Part shown: positions 47,227 to 58,798 of the stretch, one piece after another
Position numbering within the stretch: the first letter of the stretch is position 1
Layout of the letters: each line of letters begins with the position of its first letter
Source of the DNA: Drechmeria coniospora
Lineage: Eukaryota > Ascomycota > Sordariomycetes > Hypocreales > Ophiocordycipitaceae
Direction: 5' to 3'
Length of the DNA: 64,000 nucleotides
NCBI RefSeq assembly: GCF_001625195.1
Contig: NC_054389.1
Location: 5,142,520-5,206,519, forward strand
Translations under genes and position numbers: made by a program
Notes under the pieces: generated by a model
Told to the model about the DNA's origin: nothing
What the model saw: only the letters and a program-made list of their open reading frames with translations
Database searches by the model: none

Positions 47227-48270
47227 CTTCCTATTCTTTGAATTGTCATGTCTGCACCGATGTGTCAGGTTGAACGCGTCAGGTGTCGCGTCGTGTCATC
47301 CCACATCATCCGTCGATCAGTGGCAATGGCTATCTTGCACAGGTCTTGAGAAGTCAGCCCGTGAGAGAGGGGGCCCCAGGGTGTTGATAACGCATGCAAG
47401 CACTGAGAAGTGACATTCCATCCGTGTGCATCCGTATCAAGAGTTGGGAGAATGCCAGAGGTGAATGCCGTCATGCTTGAAGCTCGAAAACTGATGGCAA
47501 GGTGGATACCAACGGTAAGTTACTTTAGTTGTAAGTAATTACAAGTATCAATCCTCCGTAACGTATACTCTGTACTTGCTTGTACTTGTACTTACTAGCC
47601 ACCTACATTGTACAAACGTTTACTTAGTCAACACTTGCTCTTCTATGGAGGAAGTACTTGTACTTGAGGCCAGTACCTTAGTCCCTAATAGTACTTACAT
47701 GCACTGTAGACACCAGTACTGCTACTACTGTAGCATACTAGTAAGTATTGTCAGTACTACTATGTACTAGGTACCTAGTATTAAGTCTACCAGGAGCACT
47801 ACGCAATGCAAGAACTGTACTACTTGTACGTGCTGTACTACTGTACTCCGTACCTAATACGTAGTGCCCAGTGCTGTATTATATAGCACATACGGAGGAA
47901 TTACAGAACCATAAATACTACCTGCGTACTCCGTATGTGTATAGCAAGCACGTTCCGGTTTGTATTGCAATAAAAGTCATATATGCTACCGTATAATTCC
48001 GTACAGCATTTACAGTTGGTTCCTTGTACTCTGTAGATCAACGTTGTGTGAACGCCGCACCCAGCCACCCAGCTCAGCCAACACCAGCCCTCCCCTCATT
48101 TGCCTTGAGAGCCCTGCAGTGGCAGAGCATCGTAGCTCAATCCAGGCTAACCCCTCACTGTCTGAGGCGCCTCGGCTGCTCGATCGTGGGAGGCCAGCGA
48201 AAATTGATACCAACCATCTCCTTCACAACACTCACTCTTGCTTCCTCCGCCCTAGGTGGTACTGCACACC
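47227..48270. other. Shared upstream region of top3 and the DUF1295 gene
   Basis: A divergent spacer of about 1 kb. The part from about 47510 to 48010 is a GTAC/GTACTTAC island. A probable 5' UTR intron acceptor (CCGCCCTAG, ending at 48255) precedes the DUF1295 start codon. Confidence 0.55.
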
Positions 48271-49512
48271 ATGTCTGTTCCAATCCTCCATTCCGTCGGG
48301 GACAGCATCGACTATTCTCTATCAGTCGAGCCCTTCATCCCGCAGCTCTACGAGCTCCCGTCGCAGCTCCTCCAGCTTCGGAGCCTCGATGACGTGTGGC
48401 AGCTGTACGCGAGGACGAACCCGCTCATCTCCGGCTTTGCCATCTCCCTCTTCCTCGCCGGCGTGTTCCTTGTTGCCTCGGAGGCGAACCGAAACTATTC
48501 CCAGGTCGATCGCTTTTGGAGCATCCTCCCCAATCTCTATGTCATCCACCTAGCTATTTGGGCTCGTCAGGCAGGCCTGCCGACGAGCCGCATTGATCTG
48601 GTGGCCGCTTTCACCACGCTCTGGAGTGTAGGGAGCCATCCTCCTTGGTTTCCCCATGCTATGAAGGCTGACAGTGGCGAGTAGATTCGTTTGACCTTCA
48701 ACTACTGGCGCAGAGGCGGATATCAGATCGGCTCCGAGGACTACAGATGGTTCATCTTCCCGTTGCCATGCCGGGCCGGACCACGGCTGATTTGTTTTTG
48801 TAGGGAAATCGTCAAGAGCAAGATTCCTGCCGTCCTCTTCTTCGTCCTCAACGTCACCTTCATCTCGTTTATGCAAAGTATTCTTCTGTTCGCCATCTCC
48901 TGCGTGCCCGCCTACGCTATCCTGCTTTCCGCGCACCATGAGCCCGAGGTCACGGCGGCTGATGTCGCATACTTCTCCGCCGAGGTGGCACTCATCGTCA
49001 GCGAATGGTTCAGCGATGGGCAGCAGTGGAGTGCGTCTCCGTCACATCGGCAAGTCTTGTTGACGGTTTGCTAACGCCATGCAGGATACCAAACTGCAAA
49101 GCACAAGTATTACCAGGACGCAAAGTTGCCCCTTGGATGGACCCAGGCCGACCTCGACCGGGGATTCAACACGTCAGGCCTGTGGGCCTACAGCAGACAC
49201 CCAAACTTCTTCGCGGAGCAGACCATCTGGCTGGTGCTGTACCTATGGGGCTGCCACGGTACCAACTCGCTGTGCAATTACACGCTCGCCGGATCAGCAA
49301 GCTTGATTCTCCTCTTCCAAGGCTCGACGTGGTTGACGGAAAGCATCACGACGAGCAAGTATGCCGAGTATGCCGAGTACCAGAAGCAAGTGGGCAGGTT
49401 CATTCCAACGTCTCTGCGGAGATACCAGCCTCCTCCATACAGTGCCAACCAGATCCGAGCGCGGGATTCGGCCAAGCGCCAGCAGGACAAAGAAAGCCGG
49501 AAGCAGGAATGA
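48271..49512 (+). CDS. DUF1295 membrane protein (steroid 5-alpha-reductase-like superfamily)
   Basis: Four exons, 48271-48627, 48685-48749, 48804-49030 and 49085-49512, give 358 aa. The phases agree (0, 2, 1). Several hydrophobic helices are visible (ISGFAISLFLAGVFLVAS, IPAVLFFVLNVTFISFMQSIL, SASLILLFQGSTW). Family signatures are VDRFWSILPNLYVIHLA, SIRLTFNYWRRGGYQIGSEDYRW, and the C-terminal GFNTSGLWAYSRHPNFFAEQ, the part that resembles the cofactor region of sterol and methyltransferase-like membrane enzymes. The C-terminus is charged (RDSAKRQQDKESRKQE). DUF1295 proteins of fungi are predicted ER membrane oxidoreductases; the substrate is unknown. The second intron has a non-standard GTTCAT donor, but it restores the DYRWEIVKSK reading. 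Confidence 0.88.
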
Positions 49513-49674
49513 CAGTCACATGTCCGTGGGTTGAAGGTTGAAGCGGCCGGTCTGCGGTCTATCCCAGCTTGGGTGCACAAGTTCAGAGGACGATGGATGA
49601 CCTTTCATTTCCGGCCGTCGCGTCGTTCGGCTCATCATGAGATCTATGGCGCATCGTCTGCTGTCTGCTGTTTG

Positions 49675-50740
49675 TCATGCGGCATCGTAAAGGTCGCTTA
49701 GTTTGTCGACATAGTACAAAGGTACGGCGATGGCGTCTTCCTTTTGCCAATCCTCCCGCTTGTCCACTCCGGTCTCGACATGAAGCGTACCCCCCAGCAT
49801 GCCGTCAACGCCAAACTTGATGTCGGTGTTGAGCCTGTCCCCGACCATGCAGGTTTTCGACCTGTCCAGCTGGAATCTGCCCTCGATGGCATCCATCATC
49901 GCCTGGCTTGGCTTCCCTAGCTCGAGCGGCTTCTGGCCTGAGGCGTTCGCGACCGGGATCATGACGGAGCCAGCGCCGAGGAAGATGTTGTGATGCATCG
50001 GCAGCGTGGAATCGATGTTTGTCGCGAGAAAGATGGCACCGCGGCGCAGGTAGTGCAGCCCGTGCGCGAGCTTGAGATAGTTGATGTGAAAGTCGAGGCC
50101 GCACAGGACGGCGCCGACCTCCGGGTCCATCAGGGACCCATCCGCGATGCCCTGAAAGTCGGCCGGCGTGATGTCCCTGCGCAGGTTTGGGTCGGTGCCA
50201 CCGATGTAGGGCACGCCTTCGGACGCGAGCTCCTGCTCGATGCCAGCCTCGCCGATGACGAAGACCTTGTTCTTTCCACGAGGCAGCTTGAGGATGCGAG
50301 CGATGTAGACGGCCGAGGAGTAGGCGGAGCCGAAAATGTCATCTACGTCGCACGGGATGCCGGCCCCGTGCAGCTTCTTGACGTAATCGGCCCGCGACTT
50401 GGTCGAGTTGTTGGTCACGAAGACGGTGCGTTTGCCCCTCGAGCGAAGCAGCTTGATGGTCTCGGGAACGCCGTCGAATACGTGGTCGCCTGACCATAAG
50501 ACGCCTTTGAGCGAGTGAGTCTTGCCATCGCATTCGGGAAAGGCGGGCTGGGTGAGGACTAACCGTCGCAGTCGAACAGAAAAGTCTAGAAGCGAGTTTG
50601 AGTGCATGAGCGTGGGGCTTCGAGACAGGTCGCCCAGGTTGGGTTGGTTGGTGTCGGGTGAATGAACTCACGTCGAACTTGTCAATGAATTCATTTGTGG
50701 CAGCCTTGTCGCCGGTAAGATGCCTTGGGATAGAGGCCAT
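49675..50740 (-). CDS. pho13: Pho13-type HAD phosphatase (p-nitrophenyl / phosphoglycolate phosphatase)
   Basis: Three exons, 50740-50672, 50585-50564 and 50504-49675, give 306 aa. The middle exon is only 22 nt and encodes TFLFDCD plus one base, thus motif I of the HAD fold (D28-C-D30-G-V). Motif II is VFVTNNSTKSR, motif III Lys is in LELGKPS, and motif IV is MVGDRLNTDIKFG. The type IIA cap between motifs II and III carries CGLDFHINYLKL. Yeast Pho13 and mammalian PGP remove side products of glycolysis such as 2-phospholactate and 4-phosphoerythronate in the cytosol. It is convergent with the DUF1295 gene, with 162 bp between the stop codons. Confidence 0.93.
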
Positions 50741-52162
50741 TTCGCTACGAAATCCTATCGCAAATCTGCCGGCATGGGAAGTGGAGGGAACATGGCGATA
50801 GGATCGTCGTCCATGGACAACGAAAAAGATGGAATTGATCTGATTAGTCATGAGTCAGACCAACTGTTGCATCCCACCCGGCATGACGTACATGCATGAT
50901 TGAGTGAGACGAGGCAACAGTTCCAACAGGAGCGGAGGGCAAGATCCTGGCACTAATCGGTACTCCTCTTCACTATTCGAGTTAGCAGGCCAGAGGAATC
51001 ACCGAAACACATCGCAAACAGTTTGGTAATGTGATTGTGAAGTGAAATTGATGTTTGGTCCAGGAAGGTTGTTGGAGTCGCAGAGCTGGAACTGTCAAAG
51101 CAATGAATAACAGCAGCATCCATTGACCAATATTCGCCGTGCACCAGTTTGCTACCTAGTATTCCATGCTCTGCGAGCACGTGCTGGTAAAACGTACCTG
51201 TGTAGCTGCTGCACAGTGCCTCTGGTACCAAGAACACAGTGGGTAGTTGGGCTTTCTGTCAGGACGGCGTAGAGTTACAGACAGGTATTATTAATGAATT
51301 GCCACCGCGAGGGCGTTGCGCCTCGTATAGGTGACAATCTGGTGCGGCACTCTCTGGTTCCCGCCATCGTCCGAGGGACATTCAACTACTATGGCAGTAT
51401 TCGACGTGCTTTTTCGAGTCCATTACCTGCCTAGTACCGATTCTACCGTAGGAATGCGAGTGCCTGAGAAAGGAGGTAAATACGTAGGCCGTATTATAGG
51501 AATCATGATAACGCCCTTCAAGTTGAGCTGGACGCTCCAGGCACCTGTTGCGGCGACGTCCGTCCGTCAATCCCAGCGAGGAGTTTGCATCCGTGCGGGA
51601 ACAGGCGGACGGAGATGCAAGAATATGAATTTCTAACAGACATGAAACCATGCAATCGGGGCCTCTTGTATCTGTTTGCTTTGCCACGGAACGCCTCCGT
51701 GCATGGTAGCCATTGTCCATCCCACGTACGATGGCGAGGCCGTCGTGAGTTGTGGCCTCACATGAGGTGCATTCGCAGGAAAGTACGAAATGAAACGAGA
51801 CCTCTTACACAGGATCACTCTTACCTGGTATCACCTAATCCCAGAGACAGCGTCGTAGAGACGTTGGAGGAGTACAAGTTCCAGGCCATCGGCGACCCAA
51901 GGTATATGTTGGACAGATGACGGAAATATACCATGGAAGGTGCCTCGGTATTGACTATCAATGCCCGACGAAGTTCCGGTTCCATATGAATATCCCTTTC
52001 CTTCACGAGGTAGAGACTGTTCCCTCGTATCACCTGTTCCAGCTGGAGGTGTTCTCATGCTTGTCCCGGTTCCAGGTACGTACGCAGCCCTCCAAGGGCG
52101 ACTACTCCTAGCACCACTCTCTGACGGCATACAGTGTGGATGAGAACTCGCAAAATATCCAC
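50741..52162. other. Intergenic region
   Basis: The pho13 promoter and the 3' side of the TMEM205-like gene. Short frames are present (for example 51585-51920 plus, ending in ETLEEYKFQAIGDPRYMLDR) but no start, splice partner or domain supports a gene. Confidence 0.5.
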
Positions 52163-52910
52163 TCAGATTCTGTCGGCAATGGACTGGATGCGAGTACCTA
52201 GGGTGAAGCCGTATGCAACAGTCGCCAAAAACGTGGCGAGGTTGAGCAACGACGAGATGCCGTGCAGCATGCCAAACTTCTTGTTCAAGATTTGCATCTC
52301 TTCCGAGTGAGGGCCCTCAGCGTAGTAGTCTTTGCCGTCTCGCTTCGCTGCGACTGGTTAGTCACTAGATCGAATCGCAGACCAAAATGGCAAACACACC
52401 TTGACCCTTGCGCTGCTTCATCGTCTTGGCCGTCGCAGGCTGCAGGACGACTAGATTCGCAAGGCCAGTAAAGAACATGATGGCAATCGGAACGAGAGAA
52501 TTCCACCGCTTAGAGGCATGAAACAGGCCGGATAAGCCGGAGGGAACTCCAACCAGCGAGTTGCCTGGAAAGGATAGAGCTAGCACTGCTGGCAGGGCCG
52601 TCTGCAAGCCAAAGTAGACGGGGAAGAGGCAACTCTGCACCGCAGAGAAAGCTGGTCTTTCAACAGTTTTGAAAAGCACAGGGCTATTGATGAAAGACTT
52701 GATCATGCGTCAGCACCCGCAGGCTCATGCGTGGAAGTGGCGATACGGCAGCATACGTGCCAAAAGGATGTCCCTAACAACGTCCCGTAACTGTGGCTAG
52801 CTGTAAGCAGGAAGGCAGGCGGCGCAACGGTATAGACAATGCCTTGGCAGTGCGAACACGTACGAGAGAACATGGTACGGCGCCATGGAGAAAATAACAG
52901 AGTTTGCCAT
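52163..52910 (-). CDS. TMEM205-like (DUF4149) membrane protein
   Basis: Four exons, 52910-52864 (47 nt), 52790-52757 (34 nt), 52697-52400 and 52347-52163, give 187 aa. The phases agree (2, 0, 1). The conserved family start APYHVLSYGTLLGTSFWH is assembled across the two small exons. Four membrane segments follow: the first around LSYGTLLGTSFWHSFI, CLFPVYFGLQTALPAVLALS, LVPIAIMFFTGLANLVVL, and ISSLLNLATFLATVAYGFTL. Family signatures are RPAFSAVQSCLFPVYFGLQ, QPATAKTMKQRK and EMQILNKKFGMLHGISSLLN. In animals TMEM205 affects secretory traffic and cisplatin handling; in fungi no function is known to me. An internal ATG at 52886 is an alternative start. The gene is divergent from ku80. Confidence 0.9.
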
Positions 52911-53327
52911 TGTATTCGTCGTGTGATGCACCCCAAGGATGTATCGGTGAATGAGGGGGAATGAGACAGGTTGTCGTCGTCGCAGCTGGTCACAGCGCAC
53001 CTGCACGTGTAAGTAAGTACCTACTTGCTTGTTCTGCGGTAAGTACGGAGTAATACAAGTACAGTATACTCCGCACAGTAAGGTACAAGTACTTACGCCC
53101 AGGGCGGGGGTCGGGATGGCACCCATTTAGCAACTTCGTGTGCGTCAGAGTCTCGATCACGTGGCCTCGCGACTGAGCCGCGTTATTCCGCGCGACGTCA
53201 TCTCGATAGTTGCACAGCTCAATGTTCAGCTCACTTTTCCCATCGTCTCACACGCGTAAGAGGGAAACCGGGTGGATGGAACGGTTGCCTCTTGCTTCAT
53301 AGTCTGCCCTTGCCTTTGTTGTCCAAT
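52911..53327. promoter_or_regulatory. Divergent promoter of the TMEM205-like gene and ku80
   Basis: The 417-bp gap between two start codons on opposite strands must hold both promoters. It contains a small GTAC/TACGGAGTA patch (about 53010-53095) and a GACGTCAT half-CRE-like word near 53194 on the ku80 side. Confidence 0.5.
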
Positions 53328-55816
53328 ATGGCGGAAAAAGAAGCGACAATCTTCATTCTCGACCTTGGCGCGTCCATGGCCAGGGTCAACCGAAACAATG
53401 GCCGCAACGAATCAGACTTGGATTGGAGCATGCGCTACGTCTGGGACAGGATAACTGACATTGTCGCCGCCAACCGCAAGACGCTGTGTGTTGGTATTCT
53501 CGGCCTACGAACGGATGAGACCAGCAATCAGTTGCAAGCCGATGACGGGTACGAAAATATCTCGGTCCTCCAAGAGCTGGGCCAGATGACGATGCCCAAC
53601 CTCCGGTCTTTGCAGTCCCACATCAAAGTCAACCAGACATCGTCTGGCGATGCAATCTCCGCCGTCGTCGTGGCCGTCGACATGATCGACTCCTTTACCA
53701 AGAAGCTCAAATACATGCGAAGAATTATTCTCGTCACCGATGGCGAAGGCGAGCTGGACACCGACGACGTTGACGACATAGCAAACAAGATGAACGACTC
53801 CAAGATATCGCTGACGGTCCTGTATGCATCTTTCGTCTTCAATTTCCCATGACTCGCCGCTTGGCACTGCTGACCTGAACACCTAGCGGTGTCGACTTTG
53901 ATGATGCCGAATTCGGGTACAAAGAGGAAGACAAGACCGCCGTAAAGGTACGTCCACCTGCCAATATCTTGTGCTCTCCTTGCCAATGGATTCTTCGCAG
54001 GCCACAAATGAGAAGGCTCTGAGAGCTCTGGTGAGCAAGTGCGACAATGGAGACTTTGCAACCATGGCGGCGGCCATCGACGAGCTCGAGATGCCTCGAA
54101 TCAAGACCGTCAAGCCGTACAAGACCTACGATGGCCTCCTCACTCTAGGAAACCCGGAGTTGTCGCCCTCGATGAGCATCAATGTCGAGAGATACTTCAA
54201 GACACACCTCGCTCGTCCGTTGGGAGCAAGCACCGTCGTCGTCAAATCCGAGCAGGTTGCCAGCACCCAATCAACAAAGACATTGGACGATGACGCCATG
54301 GAAGGCGTCGAGTTCTGCGCGGCAAAACAAACACGGTCATACAAGGTCGACGACCCGGAGGCCCCAGGCGGCAAGCGCGACGTCGAGTTTGAATCGCTCG
54401 CCAAGGGCTACGAATACGGGAGGACGGCTGTGCACATCAGCGAGTCGGAGCACAACATCACCAAACTGGAGACGCAAAAATGCTTTTCAATCCTTGGATT
54501 TATCCCATTCAACTCGGTATGATGCCAGAAAGCCCATCTGCCGAATGAACTGACCGACCGTCGTAGTACGAACCGTTCCTCAGCATGGGCGAAGCTTGCG
54601 TCACGCACGCACGCGCTTTTGACGAGCGGTCGGAAATCGCTCTATCTTCCTTGGTATGGGCGCTCTCGGAACTTGAGTCGTATGCCATCGCTCGCCTCGT
54701 CACGAAAGACGGCAAGGAGCCGCAACTGGTGCTGCTGGCTCCACATATTGATAATGATATTGAGTGCCTTTACGACGTACCTCTCCCGTTTGCGGAGGAC
54801 GTTCGCGCTTACCGATTCCCGCCCCTGGACAAGGTCATGACGGTGAGCGGGCAGACGCTCACCCAGCACCGACTGTTGCCTTCGGATGAGCTGAACGAGG
54901 CAATGAGCGACTACGTTGATGCGATGGACTTGACGGAATATGCCAAATCTAGGTCCGTCCCTCGACTTCGCCCGCACGCGTCTGCTCGCGCTGACATTCT
55001 CAGTGGTGCCGCCGACCATATGCCGATGGATGAAACGTTCAACCCAGCAATTCACCGCATAAACCATGCGGTGAAGACGCGAGCGGCTCATCCAGATCGG
55101 CCGATTTCGAAAATGCCCCCTGCGCTCCTTCTGCACTCTGCTCCCCCTGATGACTTGGTGAAGAGGGTGCAAGAGCGAATAGATGCTTTGATCGAGGCCG
55201 CAGAAGTGAAAAAAGGTGCGGCTCCTTGCCTCTTGCCGCGGCTTCGTCGGTGCTAACATCCTGCAGTGCCGCCCAAGGCAAAGGGCCGGCGAAACAGGGA
55301 GGCTGTCAAGCCCATCTCGGGCTTGGATGTGGATGCGCTGCTTGGTGATGGCAAGAATGGCCAGGTATCCGAGGAGAACCCCATCCCGGACTTCAAGCAG
55401 GCCTTGGCAGGCGCATCAGATACGAGCTCGATTCGGCCAATCGCAAAGCAGATGGGAACCGTTGTGCGGTCGCTCGTCACCAACAGCTTTGGCACCAGCA
55501 AGGACGCCCAGGCCCTGGAGTGCCTCCGCGTCATGCGGGAGGAGCTGACGAATGCGGAGGAACCTGGACTCTACAATGCCTTCGTAACCGACTTCAAGAA
55601 GAGTCTGCTCTCCGGGGAGCTGGGAGGAGACAGGAGGGAACTGTGGTATCAAATGCAGAAGCCGCCACTGGGGTTGATTAGCAAAGGGGAATCCGAAATA
55701 TCCGACGTCACGGATGAGCAGGCGAAAGAGGTGAGAAACTCCAACGGCCGAGCCATGGACGATGAGCCGTTCAATCGACGTTAACCCGTTTGCAATAGTT
55801 TTTCAAATTCAGGTAG
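53328..55816 (+). CDS. ku80: Ku80 subunit of the Ku heterodimer
   Basis: Seven exons: 53328-53821, 53887-53947, 54001-54516, 54567-54952, 55004-55215, 55267-55730 and 55799-55816, giving 716 aa. Phases are consistent. The vWA-like domain begins ATIFILDLGASMARV and contains MRRIILVTDGEGELDTDDV. The beta-barrel core has VERYFKTHLARPLG, KGYEYGRTAVHISE and CFSILGFIPFNSYEPF; later LVLLAPHIDNDIECLYDVPL, then EVKKVPPKAKGRR and the helical C-terminal domain (GTVVRSLVTNSFGTSKDAQA). The last exon is 18 nt and encodes FFKFR. Ku70-Ku80 binds DNA ends, recruits the non-homologous end-joining ligase and helps maintain telomeres. The 51-bp intron at 54953-55003 is in frame and has a GTCCGT donor; its CTGAC branch and the shorter family sequence favour splicing, but retention would stay open. 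Confidence 0.93.
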
Positions 55817-56276
55817 CCGAGGGGGGTTCTCAAAGAGAATCTTGTTTGCCTGTAGATATCCAATTAAATGCACACAGCCAAACGACGAGTATGGGAATGA
55901 TAAAACAGTGAATTACTGCCTGGTTGATGTGTGTTGTGTTGCTTAGCAGTAGCAGCTGCCTTTGTTTCTCTCTACTCATTTACGAGCTTTGCAGCGTCCC
56001 CGTTATTTCCTTCCACCTACATGAACATCTGCCGTTCGCTGCTTTGTCCTTCTCTCCGTCGTCAAACCAGCTTGCTACCCTCCCGTTCCTTTTTTTCCCA
56101 CATGGAAGACAGTCTCCTACATCGCCTGAATTGCCTCAGTCATCGAATCTACGTTTTGGGCATGAGCGGGTAAATTACTCATTGCTGGTTTCGATTGACG
56201 CATTTTCGCTTCGCAGCCCATCTTGCAACGAGCAATACAAGGGATTCCTTTGCTGGACATATCCAACGTCACCAAA
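55817..56276. other. Leader region of the DEDDh nuclease gene
   Basis: 460 bp between ku80 and the next plus-strand gene. It has a CT-rich stretch and a probable intron (GTAAAT at 56171, GATTGACG branch, TTCGCAG ending at 56215). A frame upstream of this intron joins the coding frame, so the protein could start earlier; no convincing ATG was found. Confidence 0.5.
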
Positions 56277-57951
56277 ATGAATGACAACATTCTTGACGCA
56301 AACCTGGAACAGCTCCAACAAATCCTAGGGTTGCCGGTTCGCCTTCGTCGTCCGTCAGAGGTGGAGAACGAGCAGCGCGACTCGGTTGAAAAGCCAACGA
56401 ACTTCGAGACGGATGGGGAGAAATGGCAAACCGAACATGGACACGACTCCAGTGACGATTTGGGGGCAAGCTCCTCCCCAGCAAAGCTCGGAGGGCAACC
56501 AGTGACGCAAGCGACACAGGACTGGTCTCTCGCCAACGCGAGCCATGACAGCTCCTCTCTTCGGGTTGGCGACATCAACAACGCGATCATTGAATTTTGC
56601 CCATGGGCCATGATTGTGAGATATCCAGATAGATTCATCGGAAAGGCCAATAAGCCTCGTGTAAGCCATGATTCTCTTTTCCCCTACTACGATCTGATTC
56701 ATGTTGATCACAATGTAGGCCCGTCCCTTCTTCAACAATATCATGGACGGACGAAAATGGGACTTGTGAGTGGCCTATCCGCCAGTACATCGATCATGGC
56801 TGATTTGCAAGCTTTTACCTGCATGATCCGATCAAGACACTGGATCGACCGCATCTTCTCGTACCGACGTTTCAGTTTGAGGATTTTTTGGACGAGATCA
56901 ACCAAAAACTCTCCATCGCCCTGAAAATACCCATGGGGGAAAATCGACGGAGGTTCTGCCTTAAATTTGGCAAAGACGGGACCCCCCAGCCGCGATTCCT
57001 CCAGCAGTCTGAAGGCAAGCGAAGCCTCGACAACCTCATCTACCCGGAAGCCTCTGCAGACGATACCAGCAGCTTCAAGACAGCTCGGAAAGGAGAGCAA
57101 GATGCCTTCATGGACATGCTGGACAAGTTGAACCAATATGCACAGTACAAGGACAAAGAACAGAGTGCCTTGGAGCGAGCCAAGAAGAGGGCGTCGGACC
57201 GAAAAGAGATGATGATGAAAGTGCAGGCTTACCTTGATCTCGAGAAGAAGAGCCCGCGTCGCACTGTCTTCATATGCATGGATGTTGAGGCCATTGAGTT
57301 CCCCCCTCACCCGGTGTCGGAAGTAGGAATCGCCATCTTGGACACGGACACCATTCGGGGGACGGCGGTAGGTGAGAGCGGCTCAGGATGGTGGAATCAG
57401 ATACAAGCGTGTCACATTCGCACAAAGGAGTACTCTAGACTGGTGAACCACAAATATGTCCACGGGTGCCCCGACGCATTCGATTTCGGGTATGTTCCCG
57501 TCGCGCCGGGGTCGACGCAAGAGTGGATGCTAACGGAATGGCCAGCGCGAGCAGTTTCGCGACGAAAGGCGAGTTGGTCGAGACGATCAAGTCAATTCTG
57601 GCACCCTACACGAACGGGAGGGTTGACCTTGTCTTCGTCGCGCACGACACGAAGCAGGATGTCAAGTTCCTTTCCAGCATTGGCATGAACGTGCTCAAAC
57701 TCCCCGGCATGATTGGCGAAATCGACACAGCTGTGCTGCATCAAGAATGGTGCAGTTCCAACGAAAGCCGGAGCCTGCGCTCGGTGCTCAACGAACTCGG
57801 GTTTGAAAACAAGAACCTACACAACGCCGGCAACGATGCGGTGTACACGATGCGGGCCATGATCGGCCTCGCAGTGGAGCAGCTGCGCAAGGAGGAGGCC
57901 GTGGCCAAAAACGAAGAGTATGTACCGGCCATGATGGTGGGGAGAAAGTGA
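56277..57951 (+). CDS. Gfd2/YDR514C-like DEDDh 3'-5' exonuclease-fold protein
   Basis: Four exons, 56277-56660, 56719-56765, 56812-57489 and 57555-57951, give 501 aa from the first in-frame ATG. Residues 1-120 are polar and disordered; then comes a conserved KPFLxP-like segment (ARPFFNNIMDGRKWDFFYLHDP) and a Lys/Glu-rich helix. The C-terminal ribonuclease H-like domain keeps all the acidic residues of the DEDDh class: D301 and E303 (FICMDVEAIE), D405 with H400/D401 (VAHDTKQDVKFL), H459 and D464 (LHNAGNDAVYTM). The yeast relatives Gfd2 (a high-copy suppressor linked to mRNA export) and YDR514C are poorly characterised. Nuclease activity on RNA or DNA is inferred from the intact residues. It is co-oriented with ku80 but separately spaced. 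Confidence 0.85.
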
Positions 57952-58292
57952 GCCAAGTAAAGACGTAGTGTAGGCTTGAGGGGAGAACTTGGGCATTGAT
58001 GCGTGGGACCATGTACTATGACAGACATAAGTATCATGTCGGGCGGGAAGAAAAATCGGTACCCCGTCCGATCTGCTCTAACTAGCTCTCAGAACAAAAT
58101 CAAGTCTGCAAACGCCATCGCTATGTGAACCGCATATCGTACATGTACATACAGGTGACGCGCCTCTGCCGCCCAGTGTAAATTTTGACCGCCACCAGTC
58201 GAGCAAGGGATGCTGGGAGTCGAACACGATTTAGGAATTCAAGGAGGCGACGTCTGGAAGTTCCATTCGACATGGCTGACCCGCGCATCGGC
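57952..58292. other. Spacer between convergent 3' ends
   Basis: 341 bp shared by the 3' ends of the DEDDh gene and pam18. It includes a GTACATGTACATAC word near 58139. No gene is seen; a GTTCGACTCC word near 58210 on the minus strand does not form a tRNA arm. Confidence 0.55.
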
Positions 58293-58798
58293 TCAGTATT
58301 GCTTGTCGAGGAACTCTTTCGCCTCGTTGACCTTGGTTGCCAGGTAAGGACTACCACCGCGATCGGGGTGGTTGAGCAGCATGAGGGTTCGGTGGGCCTT
58401 GCGGATCTTGTCCTTGTTGATGGCGCGCTCGCTACATGGACGACGAGGTCAGTGGACGGACGGGATGGCGCAGCGCATCGTTCACGTTGGACAAGGGAAT
58501 GCCGTACTTGAGCGAGAGAATGAGGGTGGCCTCTTTCTTGTTCATCTTGGGCTCGAAACCGCCCTTGTAGAAAGCCTTGCCCATGGCACCAACGCCGCCA
58601 CGGGATCGTCGCCAGGCAACGAGACCTGCTCGGCCCTGCGCTCGACGTTAGCTTGAACTCGGTAAGGAAGCTGCTGGCGGATGTGCGACGAGGGACCAAG
58701 TTTGATGTTGGTGGCTATGGTCTTGCCAAAGAACAGGCGAAACATACGAGGAAAGCGGCGGCGGCGGCGCCGAAGCCTATGGCGACAACGGAAGACAT
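58293..58798 (-). CDS. pam18: Mitochondrial import motor J-protein Pam18/Tim14
   Basis: Three exons, 58798-58748, 58635-58508 and 58431-58293, give 105 aa, the usual fungal length. The N-terminus [21 protein letters not shown] is a membrane anchor. The matrix part has [20 protein letters not shown] and a J domain with the HPD motif at 81-83 ([20 protein letters not shown]), ending KEFLDKQY. Pam18 stimulates the ATPase of mtHsp70 at the TIM23 translocase, paired with Pam16. Introns carry CTAAC and CTGAC branch points. The start lies 1.15 kb from the peptidase gene on the other strand. Confidence 0.95.

Noticed and set aside
51585..51920. Open frame ending ETLEEYKFQAIGDPRYMLDR
   Set aside because: The tail reads like protein, but no ATG-led exon or splice partner was found and no family was recognised.
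58195..58235. Possible tRNA T-arm (GTTCGACTCC on the minus strand)
   Set aside because: The flanking bases do not pair into a T stem, and no anticodon or acceptor stem can be drawn.
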